NCBI GenBank assembly: GCA_020226215.1
Contig: CM035230.1
Coordinates: forward strand, 3,433,501 to 3,497,500
Direction of reading: 5' to 3'
From: Sindora glabra
Lineage: Eukaryota; Streptophyta; Magnoliopsida; Fabales; Fabaceae
DNA: 64,000 nucleotides
Shown: piece after piece, positions 23,389 to 34,979 of the stretch
Layout: each line of letters opens with the position of its first letter
Position numbering within the stretch: position 1 is the stretch's first letter
The notes under the pieces: generated by a model
Told to the model about the DNA's origin: nothing
The model's database searches: none
The model's input: only the letters and a program-made list of their open reading frames with translations
Position numbers and translations under genes: made by a program

Positions 23389-25846
23389 ATGGCATCCACA
23401 TCCCAACACGTTGATCCTGGACCACGGGATCCTTCACTGCTGACGGCCCAGGCCTCACACATATCCCATTCGATTTGGGCTGGCCATGTATGGAAATAGT
23501 TAGATCTTAATTAATCTGAGTATAAACCGTTTCTGAATTGTCAGACGTGATAGTTAGTGATTTTTTTTCTTTCGCAGGCTGACTATGTGCTCAGGATTCG
23601 ACGAGCTCATCACTACCATCACCAGCAGTCGCCAGAGTTGATTATCCCCTTTTTACGAGAGGCAGGCTTTTACGGCTTGGCGATGGTGAGTTTGTGCCAA
23701 TCGACCATTAGTTAATCAGTGCTTTTGTAGAGAGGTGGAGGCTGGAGACACACACCTTTCACATGCCGCAGGGAGAGACGACTATTACCCTGCAGGATGT
23801 TGCTTTTCAGCTCGGCCTACCCATTGACGGTCGAGTAGTGATGGGGCCCACTGTATGGGGATGGGGAGCCCTGATAGAGGAGTATTTGGGACTCCAGTTA
23901 CCGGTGGATGAGAATGTCATCAGAGGGGGGCGATTGAGGATGAGTTGGTTGGAGAGGCATTTCACTCATCTTCCAGATGATACGGATGAGGTGACAGTGC
24001 AGAGATTCGTCCGGGCTTACATTTTACGTCTCATTGGTAGGACGTTATTTCCAGACCATTCCGACACATATGTCCACCTCATGCACTTACCCTTGATCGG
24101 ACACTTACATGAGGCTGGGACGTACAGTTGGGGATCTGCTTGCCTGGCCTATCTGTACAGAGAGCTCTGCAAGGCCACCGCTCCGGATTACAGGGAGATA
24201 GGAGGGTGTTGCCTACTACTGCAGCTCTGGGCTTGGGATAGATTTCCTACTATCGCCCCTGCGATAGCTGTTTTAGACATACCAGAGGGGGATGCAGGGA
24301 TTGACCCTTAGCACGCAGGTTAGAAAATTTTTCAACTTTCACTTATAATTAAGTTTATTACGAAGTTATTTAACTTTGTTATTATACTTGGCAGGTGGCA
24401 CTATCAGAAGACGTTCCGGGATAGTCTGGCACATAGCCTACCCCATTACAGATACGTGCTGGACCGTCTTCGACTTGACCAGGTATGTAGGGGATAATGG
24501 ATTTCTTTTTTTCAGGGCTTTATCTATTCCATTATCGTATTTAAATGACAACCTAAATTTACAACTTCAGATCGCCTGGATCCCGTACACTGAGGAGGTC
24601 ACCGCATCACTGCCTCAGTACTGCTTTGACGGGAGTGACATGTGGACAACAGTGGTGCCACTCATTCACTTTCAGATTGTCGAGTGGCACTAGCCTGATA
24701 GGGTTTTGCGGCAGTTTGGACTACACTAGGCTATTCCAGAGCCACCGAAGCAGGTGGCGGACGTCCATTGCCTTCACTTGTCCGGTCGGCATGATGAAGA
24801 TTGGCACATCTACCATCAGCCGTATATTGCACTCTGGGATATCTGGCGAGACTTATGCATTATCGCCGAGCCGACGACATGCTTAGTTCTAGGACCACGA
24901 TCCGATTACTTGACATGGTACAGACGGGTTACCAGGCGATGTATTACACCCGTTGGGGGAGCGCTAGACCTTGTGGTAATATTGCGTGCTAGTTTTTTGT
25001 ATCTAATTTTCTTTAAATGCATTAGTATTATAACTAACTTTAATGTCAAAAATTTGCACAGGTAGATGAGGTTTCCACACTACAGGACTTCACTACCCCT
25101 GAGGGGCAGGCTGTGTTCACCTTCGATGCGCTTAGATCAGCGATGGAGTCCATCCTTCATGCGATTCAGGAGGTTGATCATGTGATTATTGACTCATATG
25201 AGGAGCCAGCTCCCCTGGCCCATCATATCCCAGACCCTACGGAGGGTGACCATGATCAGCCTCGCTCTCGCCAACAACGTCGCACTGCTCCACTACATAC
25301 GTCGTAGGCTGATGTTCCGTCCGCTTCGACAGTGCAGCAGATTCCACCTTAGACTGCCCAGGAGACCATGACGATGATGCCTGATGTTACTGCCTCATCT
25401 CATGTGCACCTGATGATCCTTCATCCTCCACCATGTTCCCGACTGCACTATATGGGCCGTCGTCATCCCAGATGTACCAGTTTCCTCCTGGTGTTCCATC
25501 CTCATTCTAGGAATTTCCACACATACTAGGAGTTTCATCTTCATTCCATGCTTTTCCTTCCGATGATGCAGGTCCATCGCAGCCATATCATCCTGCATTT
25601 GATTGGCATACCCAGGATCAGGGATTAGCACATGGTGGCATGATGACAAACAACTCAGATCTTGTAGATAGAGGTAGAGGTGGAGGCAGAGTGGGAGCCA
25701 GGGGCAGAGGCAGAGTGGGAGTTGGAGGTAGAGGAGACACAGACACCGGGGATGTGACTCCCGAGCTTGCACAGAGGGTTAGTAGATACGGCTGCCACAT
25801 TACCGATTCTGGATGTGGGACTAGACATCACTTACGTAGACATTAG
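23389..25846 (+). pseudogene. Plant mobile domain (PMD, MAIN-like) protein carried by the MULE, broken
   Basis: PMD proteins such as Arabidopsis MAIN and MAIL1 act in silencing and genome stability; many PMD genes ride on MULEs and are misnamed 'phosphatase 7 long form'. Exons fit 23389-23487, 23578-24318, 24395-24482, 24571-24975 and 25062-25846. Family motifs in order: HVDPGPRDPS, SPELIIPFLREAGFYG, ERWRLETHTFHMPQGE, TITLQDVAFQLGLPIDG, FVRAYILRLIGRTLFPD, WAWDRFP, HYRYVLDRLRLDQ, WIPYTEE and LRQFGL. The C-terminal end is a Gly/Arg-rich tail (RGRGGGR), then a Cys/His-containing end. Breaks: a frameshift near 23700, TAG 23709, a frameshift near 24306, TAG 24691, TAG 24727, TAG 25305 and TAG 25350; family comparison suggests Trp or Gln at most of these stops. 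From about 25380 to 25640 the frame is lost. The start follows an AG that could also be an acceptor, so an upstream leader exon is possible. Confidence 0.88.
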
Positions 25847-26499
25847 CTTTCTTTTCTATGTTTGTTGTATATTTATGTACATTTATCTTACTACTTTATT
25901 GTTAAACATCAACATTTAGGATGATTTTACTACTTTATTGCCAAACATCAACATTTAGGATGATTTTAATTACTACGACATTTTTAATTGCTTACGTAGG
26001 AACAATTATAAATAATAATAAACTTCAAAATCATTGTAATATTTAATTTTTTTAAAAAAATGATGATAAGGATATCTCCCAAATATAATAACTAACATTA
26101 TTAATTATCATACTTTCACAACTGTTATAATTATCTACTCTTTTTTTATTTACCATGTGAAAATAAATAAATAATATTAAATTAATTTAATAAATTTTAT
26201 ATTCATAATGTGAAATATATATTTATTGTTTAATTAAATTTTTTTCTCATTATTTATTTAAATATAAAAAAATTAATAATATTAATTATAATATTTGAAG
26301 GATAAATAACCATCATCCTTGTAAATGACATTAAATGCTGTATTTATTCAATACGTTATGAGTCGAGTTCACTAAACATTTAAGAATAAAAATACGTAGC
26401 ACAATTGTTAACGTAGATGGGGATGCTGCCATGTACAGTACCAAAATTCAAGTCTCTTGCATTCACAGTCGATACGGTCACCAGCTAATTAACTTAGAA
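25847..26499. other. AT-rich MULE interior downstream of PMD
   Basis: No gene is visible. A short direct duplication containing AACATCAACATTTAGGATGA occurs around 25903-25965. Confidence 0.5.
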
Positions 26500-26716
26500 A
26501 TGAGGAGTGAGGGTGTCGTAGGCCAAAGGTGCCATATCGCCTGCCGTCCCTTCCCTTCAGCGCCAACGACGCCATTTCGTCTACCGTACCTCTACACGTC
26601 ATTTGGCATCTCTCTATCGCTGTGCATATCTTTTGTACTTATTTCGATAAAATGTTTTGAAGGAACGATAAAACGAATAATAGTTTCTTAAAAAATAGTT
26701 AATCGGTACTTTTCCC
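26500..26716 (-). repeat. Decayed internal copy of the MULE right terminal repeat
   Basis: A GC-richer stretch (26510-26620) with GCGCCAACGACGCC looks like a mutated GGCGCC array. It is followed by GTGCATAT, GATAAAATGTTTTGAAGG, ACGATAAAACGAA and TTAAAAAATA, and ends GGTACTTTTCCC at 26716. The outer right end has the same order: GTGCATAT, ACGATAAAACAAA, TATAAAAAATA and GGTATTTTACCC. The 9-bp flanks of this copy and of the 22950 copy do not match, so the inner pair shows no target duplication. Confidence 0.65.
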
Positions 26717-27405
26717 TCTCATTGCCAAAATAGTTTCTTAAAAAATGAATAATAGCTTTTTTTAAATTTTCAGCTATCTTCAACCTTGTCATTTCGCATT
26801 TACTTTGTTACAAAATAAAAATAATTTTATTGAGATAAATACAAAGTGACAAGAATATTATTGGAATAAATACAAAATAAAAAAAATATATTTATTTCGT
26901 TATATTTCTTTTCATTTTTAACAATTTTCAACTTCGTAAATAAAGAATATTATTGAATAATTCAATAAATTTACTTATGTGTAATAACATATTAAATAAT
27001 TACTTGTAATAATATAATTCCAAACATTGGAAGTTTATAATTTCGAAAATTGATAAATATTAAATGTCATTGGATCAGATTTTGAGAGATATTAATATAA
27101 ATTATGTAATTATTCTTTATTGATCCTATATTTTTAAAATAATATTTAATTATTTACTAAATATTTATTATTTTTATTCATTATATTATTATCATTAACT
27201 ACTTTCTTATTTAATTTCTATAATAAATTTATATATTAGATATCAAAGTGGAGTTAACATATTTTTATATGACATCAAATATAATTATAAAATGAGTAAT
27301 TTATTTTCAAAAATTTATTTTGAATATATTATTTATTTTTAAAATTTTTATTTTCAAATGATATCAAAATTAATTATTTTTTAAAAGAAAAATTAAAAAA
27401 AATAG
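26717..27405. other. AT-rich MULE interior between inner and outer right ends
   Basis: No gene seen. AATAGTTTCTTAAAAAAT occurs at 26679-26696 and again at 26729-26746, straddling the inner terminal repeat's end. Confidence 0.45.
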
Positions 27406-27412
27406 GACCGAG

Positions 27413-27594
27413 GGCGCCACCTTGAATGGCGCCACCTTGAATGGCGCCCTCAAAGTGTCCCAAGATGGCACCCCCCCAAATGGCGCCTTTCCAAATGGCG
27501 CCTCCCCCCTCCGTGCATATTTTGATAATAAATTTTCAAAAGACGATAAAACAAAAATAAATTTTATAAAAAATATTAAAATGGTATTTTACCC
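27413..27594 (-). repeat. Right terminal inverted repeat with GGCGCC array
   Basis: GGCGCC lies at 27413, 27428, 27443, 27482 and 27497, with decayed GGCACC at 27468. Distances 27413-27428-27443 and 27482-27497 are exactly 15 bp. The A/T-rich terminal part reads TGCATATTTTGATAATAAAT, then ACGATAAAAC, ending GGTATTTTACCC at 27594. Confidence 0.85.
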
Positions 27595-27603
27595 CGTGTT
27601 CGT
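27595..27603. repeat. Right target-site duplication of the MULE
   Basis: CGTGTTCGT, one mismatch to CTTGTTCGT on the left side. Confidence 0.75.
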
Positions 27604-29779
27604 TATAGATACAGGGGATAGGAGAGCATAGGATAGAATCAGTGGATAATATCTCCGCAGGAAAAGAAGCGAAAATCAACTTCCTAAGTCCCGGGGAGAA
27701 TTAAACATAAAACTCTAATTCTTCAAATCTTAAAGGAACTGTGATAGTGATTGCAACGTGGAATCAGATATAATTGCATATTTGAATTTAATTCTCATCA
27801 TTCACTGTTTAAAATTTTTAGTTAATATCAAAACTTCTATATTACATTTATAAATAATCTAAACCCCAATATTTTGCTTATTTTCTTGCCATCATTTTTG
27901 ACAAAAAATAATTCTATATTAAGTTTCAAGATATTAAATATTTTTATTATTAGATTACATTTTTTTCAAATTTTAAAGTAAATAAGTGAAAATAAAAAAA
28001 TATAATTTTTATATATTAAAGACAGTGCAATAATAAAAACGTTTAACTCCTTGAAGGATGAAATTCACCGTAAAATTACCCTTTAGCTTAATTCAAATTA
28101 TTTTTTATTTTTCAAATTTGAATTGTGTAGAGATAAATTAAAAATTATGTAAAAAAAATAGGATAAGGTATTGTAATATTTTATTAAAATATAAAGACAT
28201 TACTTAATTAAATAAAACAATCAATTGAATAATATCATTTTTACCTAAATTATAAATAAAAGAAATTTTAATAAATTATTATCTTCTTTTAATTTTTATT
28301 TTAATATTTTAAAAAATTAAGGAAAAGAAGATATAAAGACGAGGGAGACTTGTTTGTTTTGGAAGAAAAATACAGTCCCGCGCTCGAAGCTTGAGATGTA
28401 AAGCGGGGATTGTCCAATTTGTCCTCTCACATTCGTTGAAACAAAAGGCAAAATATTTCCCGTGACAAAAAAAAAAAGGTAAAATATTCCATAAATAACA
28501 CATTGAATATAGATGGCATTTGAACCAAGTTCAATTCAAATGGGTCGAGACAAATGCCGCTGTATTCAATTGCGTTTTCTTTTCCCCCGTTTTAGTGTTC
28601 AATTGCAACTTGAAATCTTAGTAAAAAGATTTAAAAAAAAAATCCAAAGTCGTCATTCAAAGTCTGTTGGGACGAAATTTGAATCTATCAAAGGTTAATC
28701 CAATTTTATCAAACTAATACAATGGACGAAAATTATATGTGGAATTAATCCCAAACCAAACTATATTTTTATTAGATCAAATTGTTATATTTCTAATTTT
28801 AGTCCCAATTCCAATTCCAACCCCTTGATCTCAAGTAAACATTCACTAGATAGGTTTTATAATCCATTATATTTTAGTATTATTATCATATTAGTTATTT
28901 ATTTATTATTAATTTTACATCATTAATTAATTAAAATCTATTATTATTATTATCATTAAATATAATTATATTTTATTATTAATAATTAAAATTTTATTGA
29001 AAGGATGAAATTAGGATAAATTTATTAAAACAATTGAAATAAAAAATTATATATTTTTTAAATTTTAAAGAGATAAAATATGAATTCTTTTAAAAGAGAA
29101 AGTAAGAAATTTTTTAAATATTAATGTAGTTTTATTCTTAATTTCTTAGAATATATTAGTAACTTTTCAATATATTAAAATTTTATATTAAAATCTCATT
29201 AACTTTAATACGTAAAAGAAAATATTGACTAAAAATTATTTGATCACTTATAAAAAAAATATTTATAAAAAATATATTTAATTTAAATAAGTTAAGTTTA
29301 AATTTGAAATATAATAAGATTTATAACCGAAATCATATATTGAAAATTTTATGTGATTAATTAGTAATGAAAAATTTTAAATTAAAATTTCATCTTATGA
29401 CTATTATTAGATATTATTTTTATTGTTATAATTACTCTTATTATTATAAAATATAATTATATTTTATTATTATCACTTATAAATTATTATTATTGTTGTT
29501 GTTGTTTAATAGAACTAAAATTGTTGTTATTATTGCTGTTGTTGTTTAATAGAACTAAAAATAAAATAAAATAAAACAAGTTAAGACATAACAATTTTTT
29601 ACATAAAAAATCCTTATTACAAAAGGTAAAAATCACAAGACTTAATTCAAAAAAACTTTACTATTAAATAAAATGAATACAAATATTTTAATGATTAAAT
29701 TTACAACACAAGAATATGTCATTATTTTTAATTATCTCCGTCACCCAATGATAATTTATTTTCTTGTCAATTATTTTGT
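27604..29779. other. AT-rich intergenic DNA, no gene seen
   Basis: A less AT-rich patch at 28320-28700 has no recognisable coding capacity. Near 29488-29560 a unit made of TTGTTGTTGTTTAATAGAAC and CTAAAA is present twice in tandem. Confidence 0.45.
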
Positions 29780-31700
29780 TATTTATTTTCTGCATCAAAA
29801 TAATTCTTTAAATAAATAACCATCTTTAGGTTTTGATTATTCATAAACAAACATTTGTCATCCAAAATTCGCTTATTAAGAGAAAATGCACTTTCTGATA
29901 CTATTGAATACATTGGATGAGTTAGTATATCACGTGCTATAAGAAAAAATATAGGATATTGTGTCTTTTATACTTTCCACCATTTTAAAATGGCAAACTT
30001 TGGCATATTAGTTATAATAAATGTAAATAAGAACTTAATTCATTGTTGATTGAGAAAGTGTCATTATATTCTTCACAAAATAAGATACTTTTTTTGAAGA
30101 AGATGAAGAATCTATGCATGAATGCAAACAACTAAATATACTACTACGTACTTGAAACATTTTTAACAATAAATTATTTATATCATTCATGTAAGACCTT
30201 AAGTTAAATTCATATTGCATATATTTATGGTACTTTTGTAATAATTTTTTTACTTTTTCTTATTTAACTCTAGAATCTATAATTGCAGTTATAATATATA
30301 AATAAGGAATATTCCTAAAGTATTGATTCCATTTTGGTAAATATTTATTAGTAATAATTTCAAGTCTATTATTACTTCCAAAATTTAAAAAAATAGAATT
30401 AGAATTAAGCAAAACACCAAATATTGAGTGAGATATCATATAATAAGAACTAGATAAAAAATTAGTTGTTTTATAAAATATTTATAAAAATTGTAAGTAA
30501 ATTTGTGTCATTTCCCATTCAACATTTTTCAATGTAATGATTAACTTAAATTTTTGTTAAATAAAAAGTATCTATGACATCTTTATACTCTAAGCAAAAT
30601 TATAATATTTTAAAAGTAGAATTCCATTGTATACAAACATTTTGTGAAAGTATCTTAGGTTTTTTAGACATTTTGACACATAATTGTTTCCAATCATACT
30701 TTCTAACTAGTGATGATATTAACTATAGAAATAACTTTTAATGCATCTTAAATAACTAAATTTAAAATATGGCATGTGAATCCAAGATGAAAGAATTGAG
30801 CTTCAAGAATAGGATTTAAAGTTGGAATTAAAATTCTAATAGCATTAGTATTAGTAGATGCATTATCAAAAGTAATTAAAAATATTTTATCCAATATCAT
30901 GTACATACTACAAGTATTTATTATATAAAAAGAAATAGTAGATGTATCATGTAGTGGTAGATTTAGTTTAAAACAAATAATTTTTGTATGTAAAATAAAA
31001 TTATTATCAATATAATGGGTAACCCATTTGAGATAGTGATGTCCCAATATTAGATATAAGTGTAACTCTACCTTTGAATTTTAAAAAAGAATTAGCTAAA
31101 ATCATTTTTTGTTCTTCAGAAATTTTGTTCAATTTATTTATCCTAATATTCTTATTCATATCGTACCATTGAGGTTTAAAATATTGAAAAAGGGCATTTA
31201 ATTTTGAAAAATTAGCTATACTAAAAGGCATTTTAGCATAACAAATCCATTTACATAATTCATACTTACAATTATCTTGACTAGATATGTTAAAATTTTC
31301 AATTGGAATATTTATAATATCCACATGTTTAGAATAATAATGATATGTTATTGTACTAATATCATTATAACTATCATAGTTATAATATTTTGGATAATAT
31401 TTGCAAAATGCTTTAACTACACCATTCACATTTTTTAAATTAAAATGATATCATATTTTGAAATTTTTTTATCTTTTTGGTAGATCAGATGGGGATGCAT
31501 AAGTGTTTACATTCTTACAATTACAAGCACATTGTGAAGATAGATATTGAAAAGGAAGAGATTATGTAAATTAGGGTGTGCTTGAAGTAATATTTGTAAA
31601 ATTATTATTTAAAAAATTAGTAGCTACATTTTTTAAAAAATTTTGATTATCAAAATAATTTTATACATTATTAGAATCATTCAAATTCATAATTAAAATT
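29780..31700 (-). pseudogene. hAT-family transposase relic (Ac/RICESLEEPER-like)
   Basis: hAT transposases have a BED zinc finger, an RNase H-like core with an inserted helical domain, and a C-terminal dimerisation region. Reading minus, a decayed BED finger lies at about 31390-31490 (YHFNLKNVNG, AFCKYYPKYY; the second finger Cys is lost). The conserved core follows at 30748-31047: HYLKWVTHYID, LPLHDT and the catalytic-region ITFDNASTNTNAI. Decayed sequence follows with many stops. The C-terminal dimerisation motif SIVSESAFSLNKRILDD is at about 29850-29950, with a stop at 29780. The core frames 31007-31429 and 30748-31047 overlap through a frameshift. Flanking terminal repeats were not located. 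The element is inactive. Confidence 0.85.
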
Positions 31701-32815
31701 TATTAATAACATGAAAATAAAATTACTAATATTAAATTTAACAAACATAACAACTATTGAATTAATTAAAATACTATAAAAATTGAAATATATAGAACTT
31801 AATAAAAAATATAAAAATATAAGTAGAGATTAGGAAAAGTTGAAGAATGTCACAAATATTTTTTTTTGAAGTAAAAATTTCAATACCTTTCAACTTCACG
31901 CACCACCTCCACATCTAATCTTCAATACTTGTAAAGAAATGAAAATGTATTACAATTATGAAAATTATGAAAATAAAATTGAAGAGAGAAAGAATGAATA
32001 TTTGTTATTTAAATTGAATTTGATTAAGTTGAGTATTCATAGTAGTATAAAATATATAAAATATTAATAAAAAATTCAAATTATCTATTGAAGTAACAAC
32101 TAAAAAGTTGTTGTTGATTAAAAAAATTTCCAAAGCGACAAAGCCACTGGCTCTAAGCTTACACCATGTAAGCATGTAGCATGTGCTCAAGTTACTTCTT
32201 GTCCTTTTCAACCTCCCATTCATTGCAAGTTATTAATTATACCACTTTTAATTTTACATGTCTTTCACCAATGTAAAAAAATTAAAAATATAATTTTTGG
32301 TTGCTAGTTCTTACTTGGCATGCTATGCACATCCTAACTCTCTCCCATCGCCACCTCAGTTAGTTTAAATTAAATCTATTAATTACAAATAAAAATAGCC
32401 ATATATCAATACTTAGAAATTAAATTAATAATAAATAAAAGTATCTACATATGAACAAATTAAGTAAGAATTATAGACAAAATCACCCTACTTAATCCAA
32501 TCCAATGGCTGTAAACCCCATTGCTTATAAAAATAACATGATTAGTCAAATTGCACCTTTTCCTTCATCACAAAATAACTAAAAACTAAAAAAAATATTG
32601 CATTGCCCTTGCATTCCCTTTTGGCTCTTTTATTTTGACCTACTTCTTCAAGCTCTACAATTTTCTTTGGTTTCCTTACCATCATGTAGCTTTGATTTAC
32701 AGTCAATTAGTCCAATGGCTAAAGATAATAAATATATAAGTATATAATATATTTAGAAATAATATCAAAATTATTTATTTAAAATTTTTAAATAATTTAA
32801 GATTTTAATATAAAA
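31701..32815. other. Intergenic DNA, no gene seen
   Basis: Probably includes the 5' end of the hAT relic. The patch 32280-32700 is less AT-rich but carries no recognisable product. Confidence 0.4.
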
Positions 32816-33900
32816 GTACTAATTCAAAATTTAATATAATTATTTATTTTGATAAACTTATATAATATATATTAATAATATTAAATATATAAATTTATTA
32901 ATTTTAATGTTAAAAATTATTTAATATCACTCATATATATAATTTTAATATTATATATATTAAAGTATAATTTTAATATACCAAAAATATTATTTTAATA
33001 TAAATAAAAATTAAATATATAATAAATTAATTATTTATTACTTAATATTATTACTAGACTAATGGGCTAATCTAATAATCTAATAAACTAATACTTACCA
33101 ATTTCAATCCTTTACTAGGATAAGCTAACTAGTTCCACTAATTTCAATTTTAGGTTAAGTAAAATTATATCAATCCTAAGTTAACCCATTAAACACAACT
33201 CATTTTAATACTTATAGACAATCTTATAAGTGGAGGTGTTCCTAAGATAAATAAGTGAATTTTTTTTAATGTGAGACTTAATCACTAGAATTTTTTCAAA
33301 GAAATTAGTCCATCAAATATTAATTTCTTTACTTCTATTTTAAAAGAATATTAATCAAAGCATTAAATTAAATACATTAATATTTAAGAATTAAAATTAA
33401 TAAAAATGTTTATAAAATCAATACATCCTTTTTCTTTCATTTTTTTTTGTTATTATGAAAGGTTGCACGTATGCCCATTTACTTAAATAAGTCAAAATAA
33501 GTTAAGTCTAACATGTTAACTTGAAATTAGTATAATTTTACCTAATTTGAATTTGAAACTAGGATTAATTTGAAAAACAACAATAGTGGTCTCATTTAAT
33601 AAGAAACTGAGACTGATTAACTTAATTTGATAAATGATTGGGATTAATAAGTAATAGCTTATTAAGTTATTAGGTTAATCCATTAGCTTAATAATAGTAG
33701 TAAATAATAAATGATTAATTTATTATTGTATGTTTATATATATATATTAAAATAATATTTTTAGTATACTAAAATTATACTTTAATATATATAATATTAA
33801 AATAAATAATTACATTTATATATTTAATATTGTCAACATATATTATATAAGTCTATCAAAATGAATAATTACATTAAAATTTAAAAATATGTAATATTAA
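32816..33900. mobile_element. Fold-back (inverted-repeat) element, ~1.1 kb
   Basis: Left arm (about 32816-33230) and right arm (about 33480-33900) are reverse complements with moderate divergence. Matched blocks include TTAGATTAGCCCATTAGTCT (reverse of 33052-33071) with TTAGGTTAATCCATTAGCTT, and AATTATACTTTAATATATAT present in both arms when read inward. The spacer of about 250 bp has no coding content. No target duplication was defined. Confidence 0.6.
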
Positions 33901-34156
33901 AATTAATAAGTTTATATATTTAATATTGTTAATATATATTACACAAGGTTATTAAAATAAATAATTATATTAAATTTAAAAACTAATAAAAAATTATGAG
34001 AGATATTTAATCTATCATTATAAAACTTAAAAAATAAAAAAAATAACTATACAAAGTAATTATTATAACTTAATATACATAAAATAATCATTATAACTAA
34101 ATAAATATATTAATTAGAATAATAAATTATTACTAGTATAGTAAAATAGTGATATA

Positions 34157-34159
<3 letters not shown>

Positions 34160-34195
<36 letters not shown>
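34160..34195. repeat. (TA)n microsatellite
   Basis: About 18 uninterrupted TA dinucleotides. Confidence 0.95.
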
Positions 34196-34198
<3 letters not shown>

Positions 34199-34979
34199 GA
34201 ATATATTTAGCAAAATATTTATATCCATTTTAATTAATACTAAGTTTTTTTTAGTTTAGATATCATAATTTTTAATTACTCTTTTAGTTGAATGTTTTCC
34301 ATATTAAAAATACTATGCTTTAATTTATTTTCTTATTATTATAGTTATATCTAATAATAATATAACAACAATAATAATAAAATTTTATCCTACTAAGTGA
34401 GGTTAGTTGTATAGATTGTACGACGCTATTGGATTCTATTTGAAACTATAATTTTAAGAATGTTATTTATCAAGATATCCTTTTTTATAATTTCCCCCAG
34501 TATCCTTTTTGGCCTCCCCCTACACTTTATGATACTATTCTCACTAGTGCCTTTAGTGGCCTTTTTTGTACATGTTTAAATCACCTTAACTAATTTTCTA
34601 TCATCTTCTCCTCAATAAGTGCTATGTTAATATTCTCTTGTATGTATTCATTCTATATCTTATCCTTTTTTGTGTGACCACACATCCATCTTAACATTCT
34701 TATTTTTGCTACTCCTATTTTTTGCTCTTGTTGTCCTTTTAAAGCTCAACATTCACTACCATAAGACATAGTTGGTCATATAGCGATTCAATAAAACTTT
34801 CCTTTAAGCTTGGTAGGTATTATGTAGTCACAAATAATCCTTAATGACTTTCTCCATTTTAACCATTTAACTTGTATTATGTGTATGACATCTCTATCAA
34901 TTTCCCTATTGCTTTATAATATTGATCCTAGATACTTAAATTTAGACACTTATGGTATGAAATGCTTTCCAATTCTTAC

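Larger units (their letters stand above)
17167..27594 (+). mobile_element. Mutator-like element (MULE) carrying MURA and PMD pseudogenes, 10.4 kb
   Basis: The ends are GGCAAAAATACC at 17167 and, in reverse complement, GGGTAAAATACC at 27594 (10 of 12 match). Similarity continues inward for about 90 bp (blocks TATTTTATAAA, TTTATC, GAAAAT/GAAATA, ATTATCAAAATATGCA) and then both ends run into GGCGCC-rich arrays. A 9-bp target duplication with one mismatch flanks the pair. Inside, on the plus strand, are a MURA transposase gene with a multi-exon 5' leader, an internal same-orientation copy of the terminal repeat, a PMD gene, and an internal inverted copy of the right end. Both genes are broken, so this is an inactive fossil unless complemented. 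Confidence 0.88.

Noticed and set aside
23644..23745. An extra intron in PMD between GGTGAGTTT and TTTTGTAG
   Set aside because: Removing it would shift the frame, while the sequence itself reads as the family's LIS-F-VERWRLETHTFH segment in another frame, so a frameshift plus a stop explains it better.
25395..25800. Minus-strand frames opposite the PMD C-terminal region
   Set aside because: They are the complement of the Gly/Arg-coding tract and of the decayed PMD exon 5, giving low-complexity Leu/Pro/Ser runs.
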